Assembly (NCBI RefSeq): GCF_000506865.1
Contig: NZ_AYSV01000087.1
Location: 25,322 to 89,321, forward strand
DNA: 64,000 nt
Reading direction: 5' to 3'
Origin: Pelistega indica
GTDB lineage: Bacteria > Pseudomonadota > Gammaproteobacteria > Burkholderiales > Burkholderiaceae_B
Position numbers and translations under genes: made by a program. The notes beneath the pieces were generated by a model. It had not been told where the DNA came from. It searched no databases and was given only the letters and a program-made list of their open reading frames with translations. Below, in pieces: positions 20,104 through 29,318 of this stretch. Each line of letters opens with the position of its first letter. Position 1 is the first letter of the stretch.

Positions 20104-20205
20104 GTTTGTTTGCCTTTAGAAGTAATTCAATATCATTTTATAATGCTATTAATACCAATAAGTTACAATGTTTGTGTTTGTTTTTCCATTACTTAACATT
20201 TCAAT

Positions 20206-20850
20206 ATGTCACTAGACCAGATTCTTTATTATTTTAGTGTGTATATTCCGCCACTATTGTTTGCGATTACCTTGCATGAGGCATCGCATGGTTATGCTGC
20301 AAGATATTTTGGTGATAATACGGCTTATGTACTGGGAAGGGTGAGTTTAAATCCTATTAATCATATAGACCTAATAGGTACTGTAGTACTACCAGGTGTA
20401 CTGATTTTAATGGGATCTGGTTTTATCTTCGGTTGGGCAAAGCCTGTTCCTGTGTCTATCGGTAATTTACGACGCCCTAAGCAAGATATGATTTATGTTG
20501 CATTAGCAGGGCCATTAGCTAATTTAGTGATGGCAACTCTTTGGGCTATTGTCTTGAAAGTTTGGGTGAGTGCTGAGATCTCTTCTGATGTACTTATCCA
20601 TATGGCTTTATTTGGTATTAAGATTAATATTATATTAATGCTCTTTAATTTGATACCCATATTACCTTTGGATGGGGGACGAATTTTAGAAGGGTTGCTA
20701 CCAACACGCTTATCCATGTCTTACGCCAAAATTGAGCCTTATGGCATGATGATTGTAGTGGCTTTGCTAGTATTCGGTGGCATTAATCGATTTCTTGTTG
20801 CAGGAGTCAATCTAATGGCTCAGCTCTTATTAGGGTTGGTAGGACTTTAA
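20206..20850 (+). CDS. Site-2 protease family (M50) membrane metalloprotease
   Basis: A 214-residue polytopic protein with zinc-binding HEASH in the first membrane segment (residues ~23-27) and the third-ligand motif PILPLDGGRILEG in a later segment. It lacks the PDZ domain of RseP, matching the short YwhC-type M50 class. LNPINHIDLIGTVVLPG is the conserved loop. Substrate unknown. In betaproteobacteria this gene is commonly housekeeping in location; here it precedes waaC by 44 nt. Confidence 0.9.
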   Translation: MSLDQILYYFSVYIPPLLFAITLHEASHGYAARYFGDNTAYVLGRVSLNPINHIDLIGTVVLPGVLILMGSGFIFGWAKPVPVSIGNLRRPKQDMIYVALAGPLANLVMATLWAIVLKVWVSAEISSDVLIHMALFGIKINIILMLFNLIPILPLDGGRILEGLLPTRLSMSYAKIEPYGMMIVVALLVFGGINRFLVAGVNLMAQLLLGLVGL

Positions 20851-20894
20851 TTTCGTTAAAATAGTGGGCTTATTAAATTGTAGGATTATTGTTG

Positions 20895-21845
20895 ATGACT
20901 ACTAAAATTTTGATTGTACGATCATCTTCGTTAGGTGACTTGATTTTTATGTTGCCAGCTATTTCAGATATTGCCAAACACGTTCCTGATGCGGAGATTG
21001 ATTGGGTAGTCGAGGATGTTTTTAAGGAAATCCCACAGTGGCATCCAGCAATACATACTGTGATTCCGATTGCGCATCGAAAATGGCGCAAGTCATGGTG
21101 GTCAGCAGAAAATAGACGGGCACGGCAATTGTTTAAAAAAGAACTGGCTAACACACAATACGATATTGTGCTAGATATGCAAGCATTAATGAAGTCAGCG
21201 TGGGTAGTGCGGCATGCCAAAGGGAAAAAACATGGATTAGACTGGTCGTCAGCTAGAGAATCGTTTGCTTCTTTATTTTATGATATAAAACATAAGATTG
21301 ATTTTTGGCAACCGGCTGTTAAACGCCAACGAGATTTAGCAAGTTTAGTATTTGGTTATCACTATGATGGCCCCCCTGATTTTGGTTTACAAAGATTTAC
21401 TGACGGTGTAGAAACTCAAGATTATGCGGTGATTATGCCATCAGCAAGTCGGGATGATAAGTTATGGCCAGAGGATAACTGGCATGCTGTGTTTGATGTA
21501 CTAAGTCAAAAAGGTTTGCGTCTAAAATTGTTGGCGGGCAATGAAAAAGAAAGTCAACGAGCTCAGGCTTTAATTAATGGCTATCCAAATGCAGAAGTGC
21601 TACCAAGAATGAGTCTAACAGACGTAGCAAAAGTTTTAGCACCAGCGCGTATCATGGTAGGGTTGGATAGTGGATTAACACATTTGTCGGCGGCATTGGG
21701 ACGTGACACTATTGGTATTTATTCTGCATCTACACCTATTCGTACGCCATTAGTAGGCAGTGGTTTTACAGCAAGTTTGGGCGACAGAGGTGTGCCACCT
21801 AATCGTGATATGGTCATTAGTAAAATAGAACAGGCTCTTTCTTAA
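20895..21845 (+). CDS. waaC: Lipopolysaccharide heptosyltransferase I
   Basis: A ~316-residue GT-B family glycosyltransferase that adds the first heptose to Kdo of the LPS inner core at the cytoplasmic face. The start RSSSLGDLIFMLPAISD and the C-terminal nucleotide-sugar motif MVGLDSGLTHLSAALGRDTIGIYSAS are typical of WaaC. ATG at 20895 is preferred (TAGGAT site 9 nt upstream); an in-frame TTG lies at 20889. The stop overlaps the waaA start by one base, so waaC and waaA are coupled. Confidence 0.93.
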   Translation: MTTKILIVRSSSLGDLIFMLPAISDIAKHVPDAEIDWVVEDVFKEIPQWHPAIHTVIPIAHRKWRKSWWSAENRRARQLFKKELANTQYDIVLDMQALMKSAWVVRHAKGKKHGLDWSSARESFASLFYDIKHKIDFWQPAVKRQRDLASLVFGYHYDGPPDFGLQRFTDGVETQDYAVIMPSASRDDKLWPEDNWHAVFDVLSQKGLRLKLLAGNEKESQRAQALINGYPNAEVLPRMSLTDVAKVLAPARIMVGLDSGLTHLSAALGRDTIGIYSASTPIRTPLVGSGFTASLGDRGVPPNRDMVISKIEQALS

Positions 21846-23203
21846 TGAATCAGTTTTTATATACACTTTTATTGAGGCTAGCAAAGCCGATTATTCTAAA
21901 CATCCTAGAGAAGAAAGCGAAGAAAGCGGGAGGTTTATGGGATATTCGTGGTAATGAAAGGTTCGGTATTTATCCTAAAAAGGAAAATATTAAACCAGTC
22001 TCAGAGCAAAGTGATTTTGACGTACGTGGACATCAATTTGAATTCAAAAATCCTATCTGGGTACATGCGGTTAGCCTAGGTGAAACAAGGGCAGCACAAC
22101 CATTTGTCCGTATTTTGTTAGATCAAGGACATCCTGTTTTATTAACACACACGACAAGCACAGGTCGAGCACAAGGTGCGCGTCAATTCTCAGAAGATAT
22201 TGGTGAGGGTCGGTTGGTACAGGCGTGGATGCCTTATGATCTACCAGAAGCTGTAGATGGTTTTTTGACACATTGGATGCCACGTTGTGGCATCCTCATT
22301 GAGCGAGAGGTATGGCCAAATATGGTACTATCTGCTGCATGTCAAAAAATACCAATGATTCTTGCGAGTGCTCGTTTTTCTGAAAGTTCCGCCAAGCAGG
22401 TTAAGCTTCTTGGAGGAGTATTATTAGAGGCTTATAAAAAGTTAAGTCTTATTTTGGCTCAAACCCAGCAAGATGCTGAACGCTTAGAGTCTATTGGTTT
22501 ACCTATGCCAAAAGTTATAGGAAATTTGAAATTTGACGTAGATATTTCTATGCAACAAGTCGATTTGGGTGCTATGTTAAGGCAAAGTATAAATCGGCAT
22601 GTTGTCGTCATTGCCAGCACCAGAGAGGGTGAAGAGCAAGTGTTTATTCAGGGAATTAGCCAGCTTAAGGCGGCTAATGCAAATGTAACAAACGAGGCTG
22701 ACAAGCAATTGCTTCCACTGTATGTCATCATTCCTCGACACCCACAACGCTTTGCACAAGTGGAAGAAATCCTTAAAAAATCATCATTGACTTATGTTAG
22801 ACGAACAGATAATCCTTCTGACAAAGATATACGACAAGCAGATGTTTTGTTTGGGGATTCTTTAGGCGAGATGTTTTATTATTATGGTTTGGCTGATGTA
22901 GCTATTATTGGAGGGAGTTTTGGTGATTTTGGAGGTCAAAATCATATTGAGGCATGTGCCGTTGGCGTACCTGTTATTGTAGGACCACATACAAAGAATT
23001 TTGAGAAAGCAGTTAATGATGCACTTATAGAGGGTGCTGCACGTAGAACAGATAGTGAGCATAATGCATTGTTGTTAGCGAATGCTTTATTAAATGATGA
23101 TGAACAAAGAAAACAAATGGGGAAGGCAGGTAAACAATGGCTTACCCTGCATCAAGGTGTTAGTCAACGCCTTTACTCTATATTACACGCTTATTTAAAT
23201 TAA
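21845..23203 (+). CDS. waaA: 3-deoxy-D-manno-octulosonic acid transferase (Kdo transferase)
   Basis: A 452-residue inner-membrane-anchored GT-B enzyme that transfers Kdo to lipid A precursor. A hydrophobic N-terminal anchor is followed by WVHAVSLGETRAAQP (the conserved acceptor-site Glu region) and the C-terminal GGSFGDFGGQNHIEACAVGVPVI donor-site motif. The LTHTTSTGRAQG motif is also present. It is slightly longer than the E. coli enzyme because of an insertion around residues 45-60. It is coupled to waaC upstream and followed 7 nt later by birA. Confidence 0.94.
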   Translation: MNQFLYTLLLRLAKPIILNILEKKAKKAGGLWDIRGNERFGIYPKKENIKPVSEQSDFDVRGHQFEFKNPIWVHAVSLGETRAAQPFVRILLDQGHPVLLTHTTSTGRAQGARQFSEDIGEGRLVQAWMPYDLPEAVDGFLTHWMPRCGILIEREVWPNMVLSAACQKIPMILASARFSESSAKQVKLLGGVLLEAYKKLSLILAQTQQDAERLESIGLPMPKVIGNLKFDVDISMQQVDLGAMLRQSINRHVVVIASTREGEEQVFIQGISQLKAANANVTNEADKQLLPLYVIIPRHPQRFAQVEEILKKSSLTYVRRTDNPSDKDIRQADVLFGDSLGEMFYYYGLADVAIIGGSFGDFGGQNHIEACAVGVPVIVGPHTKNFEKAVNDALIEGAARRTDSEHNALLLANALLNDDEQRKQMGKAGKQWLTLHQGVSQRLYSILHAYLN

Positions 23204-23210
23204 ATAATAA

Positions 23211-24089
23211 ATGAATACAGTCTTTCTACCTAGTCCAGAGTTGATGCAAGAAAGTTTGCGTCAAAGCTTAGTTGAATTTGCCAGTGTTGAGTGGTTAAGC
23301 CAAATTAACTCAACGAATATTTTTTTATTACAAGCTGCTAAAGATGAGGATCAAGAAAGCTTTCGTCCAGCGTTAGTCGGTGCTCATTACCAGTCTTCTG
23401 GTAAAGGTAGATTAGGGAGAAAATGGGCTGGTGAGGCAGGGGCAACATTAATGTTTTCTTGTGCCTATGATGTTTTTTTGCCCGATAATAAATTGCCGAT
23501 GTTAGCACCCATCGCCGGCATTGTTGCATGTGAAGAGTTACGTAAAACAGTAGGGGAAAAATTTCAATCTAGATTAACGATGAAATGGCCTAATGATATC
23601 CAGTATCAAGAGGCTAAATTATCTGGATTGTTGGTTGAAACGATTAGACCGAGCATTGCAAGGCAAACGCATAATCATCGTGTTGTAGTGGTAGGCATGG
23701 GAATGAATTTATTGCATGCCAAAGAATTAAGTGTCTCCTTGGGACGTAAAGTAGCAGATTGGACTTCTGTTATTCAAGATATGCATAAAAATGACACTGA
23801 AATTAATCAGTCAATTGCCATGTTAGTGGCACGTATTGCTAGGGCATGGCAAGAGGCATTTCAGCAATATGAAAAAGAAGGGTTTGATCCATTTGTAGCG
23901 CGTCATGCTAAATTAGATGCATTAGCTGGGCGAGTCATTGATGTTTGGCAAGATGATAAGTTTATTATGCAGGGTATTGCAAGAGGTTTGAATCACGAGG
24001 CGCATTTGTTAATAGAAATGAGTAATGGGCAAATATTTCCATTGTTGACGGGAGATATTACCGTCAGAGCCCATGAAACACAAGGCTGA
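23211..24089 (+). CDS. birA: Biotin-[acetyl-CoA carboxylase] ligase
   Basis: A 292-residue biotin protein ligase that biotinylates AccB. The catalytic core begins near residue 38 with INSTNIFLL, then the biotinyl-AMP loop SGKGRLGRKWAG, MKWPNDIQYQEAKLSGLLVET and the GMGMNLLHA segment. The DNA-binding N-terminal domain of E. coli BirA is absent, so this is a non-repressor form. It is followed by coaX after 11 nt, the usual betaproteobacterial pairing. Confidence 0.93.
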   Translation: MNTVFLPSPELMQESLRQSLVEFASVEWLSQINSTNIFLLQAAKDEDQESFRPALVGAHYQSSGKGRLGRKWAGEAGATLMFSCAYDVFLPDNKLPMLAPIAGIVACEELRKTVGEKFQSRLTMKWPNDIQYQEAKLSGLLVETIRPSIARQTHNHRVVVVGMGMNLLHAKELSVSLGRKVADWTSVIQDMHKNDTEINQSIAMLVARIARAWQEAFQQYEKEGFDPFVARHAKLDALAGRVIDVWQDDKFIMQGIARGLNHEAHLLIEMSNGQIFPLLTGDITVRAHETQG

Positions 24090-24100
24090 GGCAAATAAAT

Positions 24101-24949
24101 ATGCAACAGAGTAAAGCGTTTGTACTACTCATTGATAGTGGCAATTCACGTATAAAATGCCGTGTGTTACGAGTGACAGTACAAGGCCTAGATACAGAAA
24201 ATTATGTAGATGAATTTGTGCTGAATAATGATCAATATCATCTTTTTGAGCGAGAGTTAAAAAAGTTGCAACGTGTGTTTGGCAGAGCACTGGGTATCTT
24301 TGCTATTTCCGTTGCCTCTTTATCCTTGCGTACTAATCTAGACGAAATGTGTATCAAGGTTTTTAATCGATCAATAGAGTGGTTAAGAGTTGAGAAAAGT
24401 AGTTTATATTTAAATAATCATTATGATGTTCAGCAATTGGGTGTAGATAGATGGTATGGCGTTTTAGGAGCCTATCAACATTATTCGAGTATGTATCAAC
24501 AGATGGTAGCAAATGATAAAACAGCTTTTCTATACATTAGTTTTGGTACTGCAACGACTATAGATGCTGTGGTTGGTAATGACTATCTGGGAGGAGTAAT
24601 TCTGCCTGGTGTGCGGTTGATGCAAAAGAGCTTATATCATGGAACAGCACAATTACCAGATGTTCATGATCTAGTAATCTCTAAGGATATTTTTCCTAGA
24701 AATACACAAGAAGCAATTGAAACGGGTATCGTGAGAGCGCAAGCAGGTGCCGTGTTAAGGCAGATTCAAACTATACAACAATTTCATTGTTTGCCCCTAC
24801 TTTATATAAGTGGTGGAGCAAGAAACAGTGTCATTACCGAAATCCAATCAGTGTTTTCAAATCAAGCTGATATTCCAAAAGTGATTGAACTAGAGGCACC
24901 TGTCTTAGATGGGCTCATGGCTTATATTGCGAGTCGTAATTTTTCTTGA
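24101..24949 (+). CDS. coaX: Type III pantothenate kinase
   Basis: A 282-residue ASKHA-fold kinase for the first step of coenzyme A synthesis. Visible are the phosphate loop LIDSGNSRIKCRV, LGVDRWYGVLGAYQ with the catalytic Asp, and SFGTATTIDAV plus GGVILPGVRLM. The same family is known in Bordetella as the Bvg accessory factor. The 3' end overlaps that of the minus-strand alpha/beta hydrolase by 28 nt. Confidence 0.93.
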   Translation: MQQSKAFVLLIDSGNSRIKCRVLRVTVQGLDTENYVDEFVLNNDQYHLFERELKKLQRVFGRALGIFAISVASLSLRTNLDEMCIKVFNRSIEWLRVEKSSLYLNNHYDVQQLGVDRWYGVLGAYQHYSSMYQQMVANDKTAFLYISFGTATTIDAVVGNDYLGGVILPGVRLMQKSLYHGTAQLPDVHDLVISKDIFPRNTQEAIETGIVRAQAGAVLRQIQTIQQFHCLPLLYISGGARNSVITEIQSVFSNQADIPKVIELEAPVLDGLMAYIASRNFS

Positions 24950-25569
24950 ATAATATTCTTGAGCATAACGAGCTTTCCGTGGAAGAAATGCCCTGCTGCA
25001 GGTATGATAGTTATAGGAACTTCCTTGTTTTCTAGCCAACGATAAGTATCTGTTAGAGGAATAACATCATCTTTTTCCCCATGAACCAATAATGCGTTAC
25101 TAGGTAATTTTGTGTCACGATAGCTAAATCGCCATACGCCAGTCCCTAATAAAATCAGTTGTGTTGGTAACAATAAACCAGCATCTTCAATTTCAGCGTG
25201 AAGTTGAGCCGCTACAGCGCTTCCAAAGGAAAAACCACCTAAGACCCATGGCTGGATAAAGATATCAGGATATTTTTGTTGAATTTGTTGAACCATAGTA
25301 AGCATATCTAAGGTTTCACCATGAGCTTTATCAAATTGCCCCTCAGATTTGCCTACACCACGAAAATTTGGACGAAAAGCGACTAAACCATGAGCAACAC
25401 AAGCTCTTGCTAATGTAGTCACTACTTTATTGGTGTTTGTGCCGTCAAATAGAGGATGAGGGTGAAGACATAGAGCCCACCCCTTGATAGGCGTATCAGC
25501 ATCTGGCCAATCAATAGCGCATTCAATTGAACCAGCTTTTCCATCAAAAAAAATCGTTTCAGTACGCAT
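24922..25569 (-). CDS. Alpha/beta hydrolase, YsgA/dienelactone-hydrolase-like
   Basis: A 215-residue cytoplasmic alpha/beta hydrolase. It has the early LCLHPHPLFDGTNTNKVV oxyanion region, RPNFRGVGKSEGQFD, the nucleophile elbow GGFSFGSA, HGEKDDVIPL with the acid, and catalytic His in AAGHFFHGKL. The protein is the compact CPHPxxGGxMxN type seen widely in proteobacteria, with unknown substrate. Its ATG overlaps the stop of the upstream small membrane protein (TAATG), so the two are coupled. Confidence 0.88.
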   Translation of the reverse strand: MRTETIFFDGKAGSIECAIDWPDADTPIKGWALCLHPHPLFDGTNTNKVVTTLARACVAHGLVAFRPNFRGVGKSEGQFDKAHGETLDMLTMVQQIQQKYPDIFIQPWVLGGFSFGSAVAAQLHAEIEDAGLLLPTQLILLGTGVWRFSYRDTKLPSNALLVHGEKDDVIPLTDTYRWLENKEVPITIIPAAGHFFHGKLVMLKNIIQEKLRLAI

Positions 25570-25730
25570 TATTTATCTTTAATCAGTTGAATGTTTTGAG
25601 GTCTATATTCAATCGGTAAGCGATTATTTTGTGTAATCTTTGTTTCACTCGGCGTAAAACCAAACCAATTAGCACCTAATCCATACAAGATAACATTGAG
25701 AAGAATAAGGCTAAGTAAAAATTTAATCAC
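25569..25730 (-). CDS. Small single-pass membrane protein
   Basis: A ~53-residue protein if started at GTG 25730 (begins VIKFLLSLILLNV); an upstream in-frame start at 25769 adds 13 residues. One membrane segment is followed by a short soluble tail ending RLPIEYRPQNIQLIKDK. The arrangement (N-terminal anchor, then a tail like QLNPE.I..L) resembles the N-terminus of SPOR-domain proteins often encoded next to coaX in Burkholderiales, but no SPOR domain follows here. That link is an inference. Function unknown. Confidence 0.6.
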   Translation of the reverse strand: MIKFLLSLILLNVILYGLGANWFGFTPSETKITQNNRLPIEYRPQNIQLIKDK

Positions 25731-25871
25731 GTTAATAACTTCCAATAATTCTTTTTTATTATTGTACAAGGTAAAAAGCTAAACAGTTTGTAAAATATTA
25801 ATAACTTGATGAACATCATTAATAAGACGCACTATAATACTGAAATTGCTTATTTCTTTCTTTACTAGCAT

Positions 25872-27227
25872 ATGTTTACTTCTAACAAACCCAAAAAAAA
25901 TAAATTACCCTTGATTCTTTTACTGCTTGTCCTTATCTTAGGTGGTGGATATGCTGTATTTAATTATTTATCAGACAAACAAGCATCCCAAGCTCAAGGT
26001 AGTAATAGCGGGCAGATTTCTAATGCCACTACAGTGACTCAGCCATTAGCTAATACCAACAACACACAAACAGGAACTACTGTTGCAATGGCTAATGATG
26101 GGCTTAAAGTGACATCATCAATCGTGCCGACGACACCACAAACACCAACCGTACAAAGTTTCTCTAATGTGGCTGTACCAACAGTAGATTCTTCAGCGTG
26201 GATGGTATTAGATGTGGATAGTGGTCAAATTATCGCCCAGCATAATGCGGACGAGAAATTAGCACCTGCCTCGTTGACTAAGTTATTGACGGCTAGTTTG
26301 ACTTTTACGGCATTAGATAATCAACAACTCAATCTGGATCAACAAGTTGTAGTCTCTGAGCGTGCTTGGAAAACAGGTGGTTCACGTACATTTATTAAAG
26401 TAGACACGCAGGTGGCTATTAGTGATTTGTTACAAGGTATGATTGTACAGTCAGGTAATGATGCAACTATCCAATTGGCAGAAGTCGTAGGAGGTAGCGT
26501 TGAAGCGTTTGTTGAGAAAATGAATAAAGAGGCTAAAGCCTTTGGTATGGTTAATTCTAGTTTTGCTGACCCAACTGGTTTACCTTCTCCACAAACTTAC
26601 ACAACTGTGCGTGATTTGTCGCTATTGGCGCAACATATTATTAAAGATCATCCCAAGTATTTTCACTATTTCAGCCAACAGGAATTTACTTATAACAAAA
26701 TTCGCCAACCAAACCGTAATGGTTTGTTGAGTAAAAATATCGGTGTAGATGGTCTAAAAACTGGACATACAGATGATGCTGGCTATTGCTTGATTTCTAC
26801 AGCATTACGCGATGGTCGCCGAGTTCTTACTATTGTTATGGGCACAAAAAGTATGCGTGAAAGAGAGCGAATCAGCCAACAATTACTTGACTGGGCATAT
26901 ATGAATTTCGCTAACCATGTTGTTGCTCCAGCAGGTCTTCCTGTTGTTAGTCCTAGAGTGTATGAAGGCAAGGAGAAAACTGTTAACTTAGGTGCTAAGC
27001 AGGGTGTTGCGGTGACATTGCCACGTGGTCAAGAGCAAAATGTGCAGATGCTTACGCAATTAAGTCGAGAGTTAGTTGCCCCAATTAAAAAAGGTGATAC
27101 TGTTGGGACAGTGCAATTTATTCTTAATGGTAAGGTATTAAAACAAGATACCTTAGTCGCACTTAATGATGTTGAGCAAGCAGGTTTCTTTGGACGTATG
27201 TGGGATAAACTTGTTAAGATGTTTTAA
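25872..27227 (+). CDS. dacA: D-alanyl-D-alanine carboxypeptidase (PBP5/6 type)
   Basis: A 451-residue DD-carboxypeptidase that trims peptidoglycan pentapeptides. Active-site motifs are S134-LT-K137, S194-G-N196 and K296-T-G298. The C-terminal PBP5_C domain (~330-430) and an amphipathic tail ending FGRMWDKLVKMF complete it. Unusually, the N-terminus is a Lys-rich start plus one hydrophobic segment (residues ~12-33), then ~65 residues rich in Ser, Thr, Asn and Gln before the catalytic domain, rather than a simple cleaved signal. It is followed by dat after 26 nt, in conserved order. Confidence 0.93.
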   Translation: MFTSNKPKKNKLPLILLLLVLILGGGYAVFNYLSDKQASQAQGSNSGQISNATTVTQPLANTNNTQTGTTVAMANDGLKVTSSIVPTTPQTPTVQSFSNVAVPTVDSSAWMVLDVDSGQIIAQHNADEKLAPASLTKLLTASLTFTALDNQQLNLDQQVVVSERAWKTGGSRTFIKVDTQVAISDLLQGMIVQSGNDATIQLAEVVGGSVEAFVEKMNKEAKAFGMVNSSFADPTGLPSPQTYTTVRDLSLLAQHIIKDHPKYFHYFSQQEFTYNKIRQPNRNGLLSKNIGVDGLKTGHTDDAGYCLISTALRDGRRVLTIVMGTKSMRERERISQQLLDWAYMNFANHVVAPAGLPVVSPRVYEGKEKTVNLGAKQGVAVTLPRGQEQNVQMLTQLSRELVAPIKKGDTVGTVQFILNGKVLKQDTLVALNDVEQAGFFGRMWDKLVKMF

Positions 27228-27253
27228 GGTTAAAAAATTTTAAGTAGCATAAA

Positions 27254-28133
27254 ATGAACGATTTTTTTATACAAGGTATTACTCAGGATAGTAACGTTTA
27301 TCTAAATGGTGAGTTTTTACCATTGAGTCAAGCCAAGATTTCAGTGCTTGACCGAGGTTTTATTTTTGGTGACGGTGTTTATGAAGTCGTACCTGGTTAT
27401 AACCGTAAGCCATTTCGCCTAAAAGAGCATGTTGCTCGTTTAATGCGTAGTTTAGATAAAATTGAAATCCATACAGGTAAAGATGCGGCTTTTTGGGAAA
27501 AACTGATGTCAGATATGATTGCTGAGTCAGCTTGGGACGATAATTATGTGTACCTACAGGTAACTCGTGGTGTAGCAAAACGTGATCATCCGTTCCCTAA
27601 TCCTGAGGTAACACCGACCATTTTTGCCATGACATCGCCGTTTAAGCGCTTAACAGAAGAAGAACGCAAGGTAGGTATCAAAGCGTTGAGTTTTTTAGAC
27701 CAGCGTTGGTTACATTGTGATATTAAATCGATTTCTTTATTGGGTAATGTATTGGCGAAGCAATATGCTGTTTCTCATGGTGTACAGGATGTGGTACAGT
27801 TTAGAGATGGTTTAATGACAGAAGGTGCCTCAGCAAATATCTGGTTAGTGAAAAACGGTGATGTTGTGTGCGCCAAAACGAGATAACAGAATTTTAGAGG
27901 GTATCCGTTATAGTTTGCTTCAAGAGTTAGCGCAAAAAGTAGGCGTGCCTTTTGAAGAAAGAGACATTACTCAGTCAGAAGTAGAGCAGGCAGATGAATT
28001 GTTGTTGACCGCAGCGATGAGAGAAGTAGTCGCTATTACGACATATGATAATAAACCTGTTGGTGCAGGGGTGCCTGGACCAATTTTCCAAAAATTACGA
28101 AAAGCTTACGATGAGGTATTGGCAGCTTTATGA
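27254..28133 (+). pseudogene. dat: D-amino acid aminotransferase, frameshifted
   Basis: A fold-type IV PLP aminotransferase split by a frame change at about 27866-27872. The first frame has the N-terminal VYLNGEFLPLSQAKISVLDRGFIFGDGVYE and the PLP lysine in HCDIKSISLLGNV, and the second continues with APKRDNRILEGIRYSLLQELA to 28133. The change is +1 or -2 and falls in a short TG repeat (TTGTGTGCG). It would give ~292 residues when repaired. The enzyme supplies or recycles D-alanine/D-glutamate for peptidoglycan, matching its position after dacA. The last codons overlap ybeD by 4 nt (ATGA). Confidence 0.88.
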
Positions 28134-28483
28134 GTTCAATTAAAACACTAACGGCAGAGCAACTAGCAGAATTAACCAAGGGTGTTGATGTAAATAACCC
28201 ATTCGCTTTAAAAGAAATTCCACCAGAAGAGTCCTTAATTGAGTATCCTTCTGACTTTCCTATTAAAGTAATGGCACATACGCACCCAGATTTAATTGAT
28301 TTGTTGACAGCGTTAGTACTTGAGCATGATCCAGAGTTTGATAGGGAAACCATTGAAATACGCCCGAGTTCAAAAGGAAATTACACAGGGTTAACGTTTA
28401 TTGTACGAGCTGTTTCACGTGAACAGTTAGATACAATTTATCAGAAATTACATGGACATGAACTCGTAAAAATTGTGTTATAG
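28130..28483 (+). CDS. ybeD: YbeD-family (DUF493) protein
   Basis: A 117-residue DUF493 protein. After a ~40-residue leader the family domain begins at LIEYPSDFPIKVMAHTHPDLIDLL and ends with QLDTIYQKLHGHELVKIVL. It has an ACT-like small-molecule-binding fold in the E. coli homologue. It conserves the dacA-dat-ybeD-lipB order. A regulatory role connected to lipoylation or cell wall is proposed from context only. Confidence 0.9.
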   Translation: MSSIKTLTAEQLAELTKGVDVNNPFALKEIPPEESLIEYPSDFPIKVMAHTHPDLIDLLTALVLEHDPEFDRETIEIRPSSKGNYTGLTFIVRAVSREQLDTIYQKLHGHELVKIVL

Positions 28484-28486
28484 TGA

Positions 28487-29131
28487 GTGCTTTCCGTGCA
28501 AGTTAAACATTTCCCTGGCTTATCTGCTTATGAACCTCTGTTTGAGGAGATGCGACGGTTTACTGAGCAACGTCACGATGATACGGAAGATCAAATCTGG
28601 CAGGTGGAGCATCTGCCAGTTTATACCTTAGGCCAGGCAGGAAAGCCAGAGCATATCTTAAACGCTAATAATATTCCCGTTATTCGCACTAATCGTGGTG
28701 GTCAGGTTACCTATCATGGACCAGGGCAGGTTGTTTTATATCCCTTAATAAATTTACATCGAGCTCATTTATTTGTACGAGAATACGTTAATGTGCTAGA
28801 AGAGGCGATTATTCAAACATTAACACAGTTTGGAATAACGACGGCTCAGCGTAAAGAGGGGGCTCCTGGTGTATATGTTCCTATGCCAGAGGGTGATTTA
28901 GCTAAGATTGCCGCCTTAGGTGTTAAAGTATCTAATGGTTGCACTTATCATGGGTTAGCACTAAATGTCGCCATGGATTTGTCACCTTTTTATGGCATTA
29001 ATCCATGTGGCTATGCCGGTTTACGAACCGTAGATATGAGAACGATGGGTGTTCAAGCTGAGTGGCAAGAAGTGGCTGATGTATTAACACAAAAATTAAT
29101 GCTAATCCTTCCACAACACCATAGCAATTAG
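28487..29131 (+). CDS. lipB: Octanoyl-[ACP]:protein N-octanoyltransferase
   Basis: A ~214-residue LipB that moves octanoate from ACP to lipoyl domains. The motifs RTNRGGQVTYHGPGQVVLYPL, the catalytic Lys of KVSNGCTYHG (GVKVSNG) and catalytic Cys in NGCTYHGLALNV are present. The start may be GTG at 28487 or GTG at 28496. The lipA gene that normally follows is absent; a decayed IS3 orfA follows at 29161. Confidence 0.94.
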   Translation: MLSVQVKHFPGLSAYEPLFEEMRRFTEQRHDDTEDQIWQVEHLPVYTLGQAGKPEHILNANNIPVIRTNRGGQVTYHGPGQVVLYPLINLHRAHLFVREYVNVLEEAIIQTLTQFGITTAQRKEGAPGVYVPMPEGDLAKIAALGVKVSNGCTYHGLALNVAMDLSPFYGINPCGYAGLRTVDMRTMGVQAEWQEVADVLTQKLMLILPQHHSN

Positions 29132-29160
29132 AAGCAGAATTTCTTATCAAGGAAATTCAA

Positions 29161-29314
29161 TGAAAATGTCACAATATACCGACAGCCAAGTCATGGTGAT
29201 TCTTAAACAAGCCCAAACTGATATGCCTGTCTGTGTCAGATTTGTGCCGAGTATGTTGGAGCAAATCATTGAATGGCGAGGGGCGAGGCAAGTCTACGCG
29301 CTTACGGTATGATA
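29161..29314 (+). mobile_element. Decayed IS3-family orfA remnant
   Basis: A short frame with an AAGGAA ribosome site begins MKMSQYTDSQVMVILKQAQ, matching the N-terminus of IS3-family (IS407-like) OrfA proteins (K.SRYTDSQIMAILKQAE..VPV). After ~24 residues the match to the helix-turn-helix part can be followed only by changing frames: VSDLCR, then EY.GAN, then an EWRG segment and AYGM. No orfB or convincing terminal repeat follows. It is therefore an inactive fragment of ~150 nt. It sits exactly where lipA is expected. Confidence 0.75.
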
Positions 29315-29318
29315 TTAG

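Noticed and set aside
27858..28133. Treating the two halves of dat, aroB, acsA and ydiJ as separate adjacent genes.
   Set aside because: Each second half starts inside a conserved domain, lacks its own start signals, and continues the same family alignment without gap, so one broken gene is the better description.
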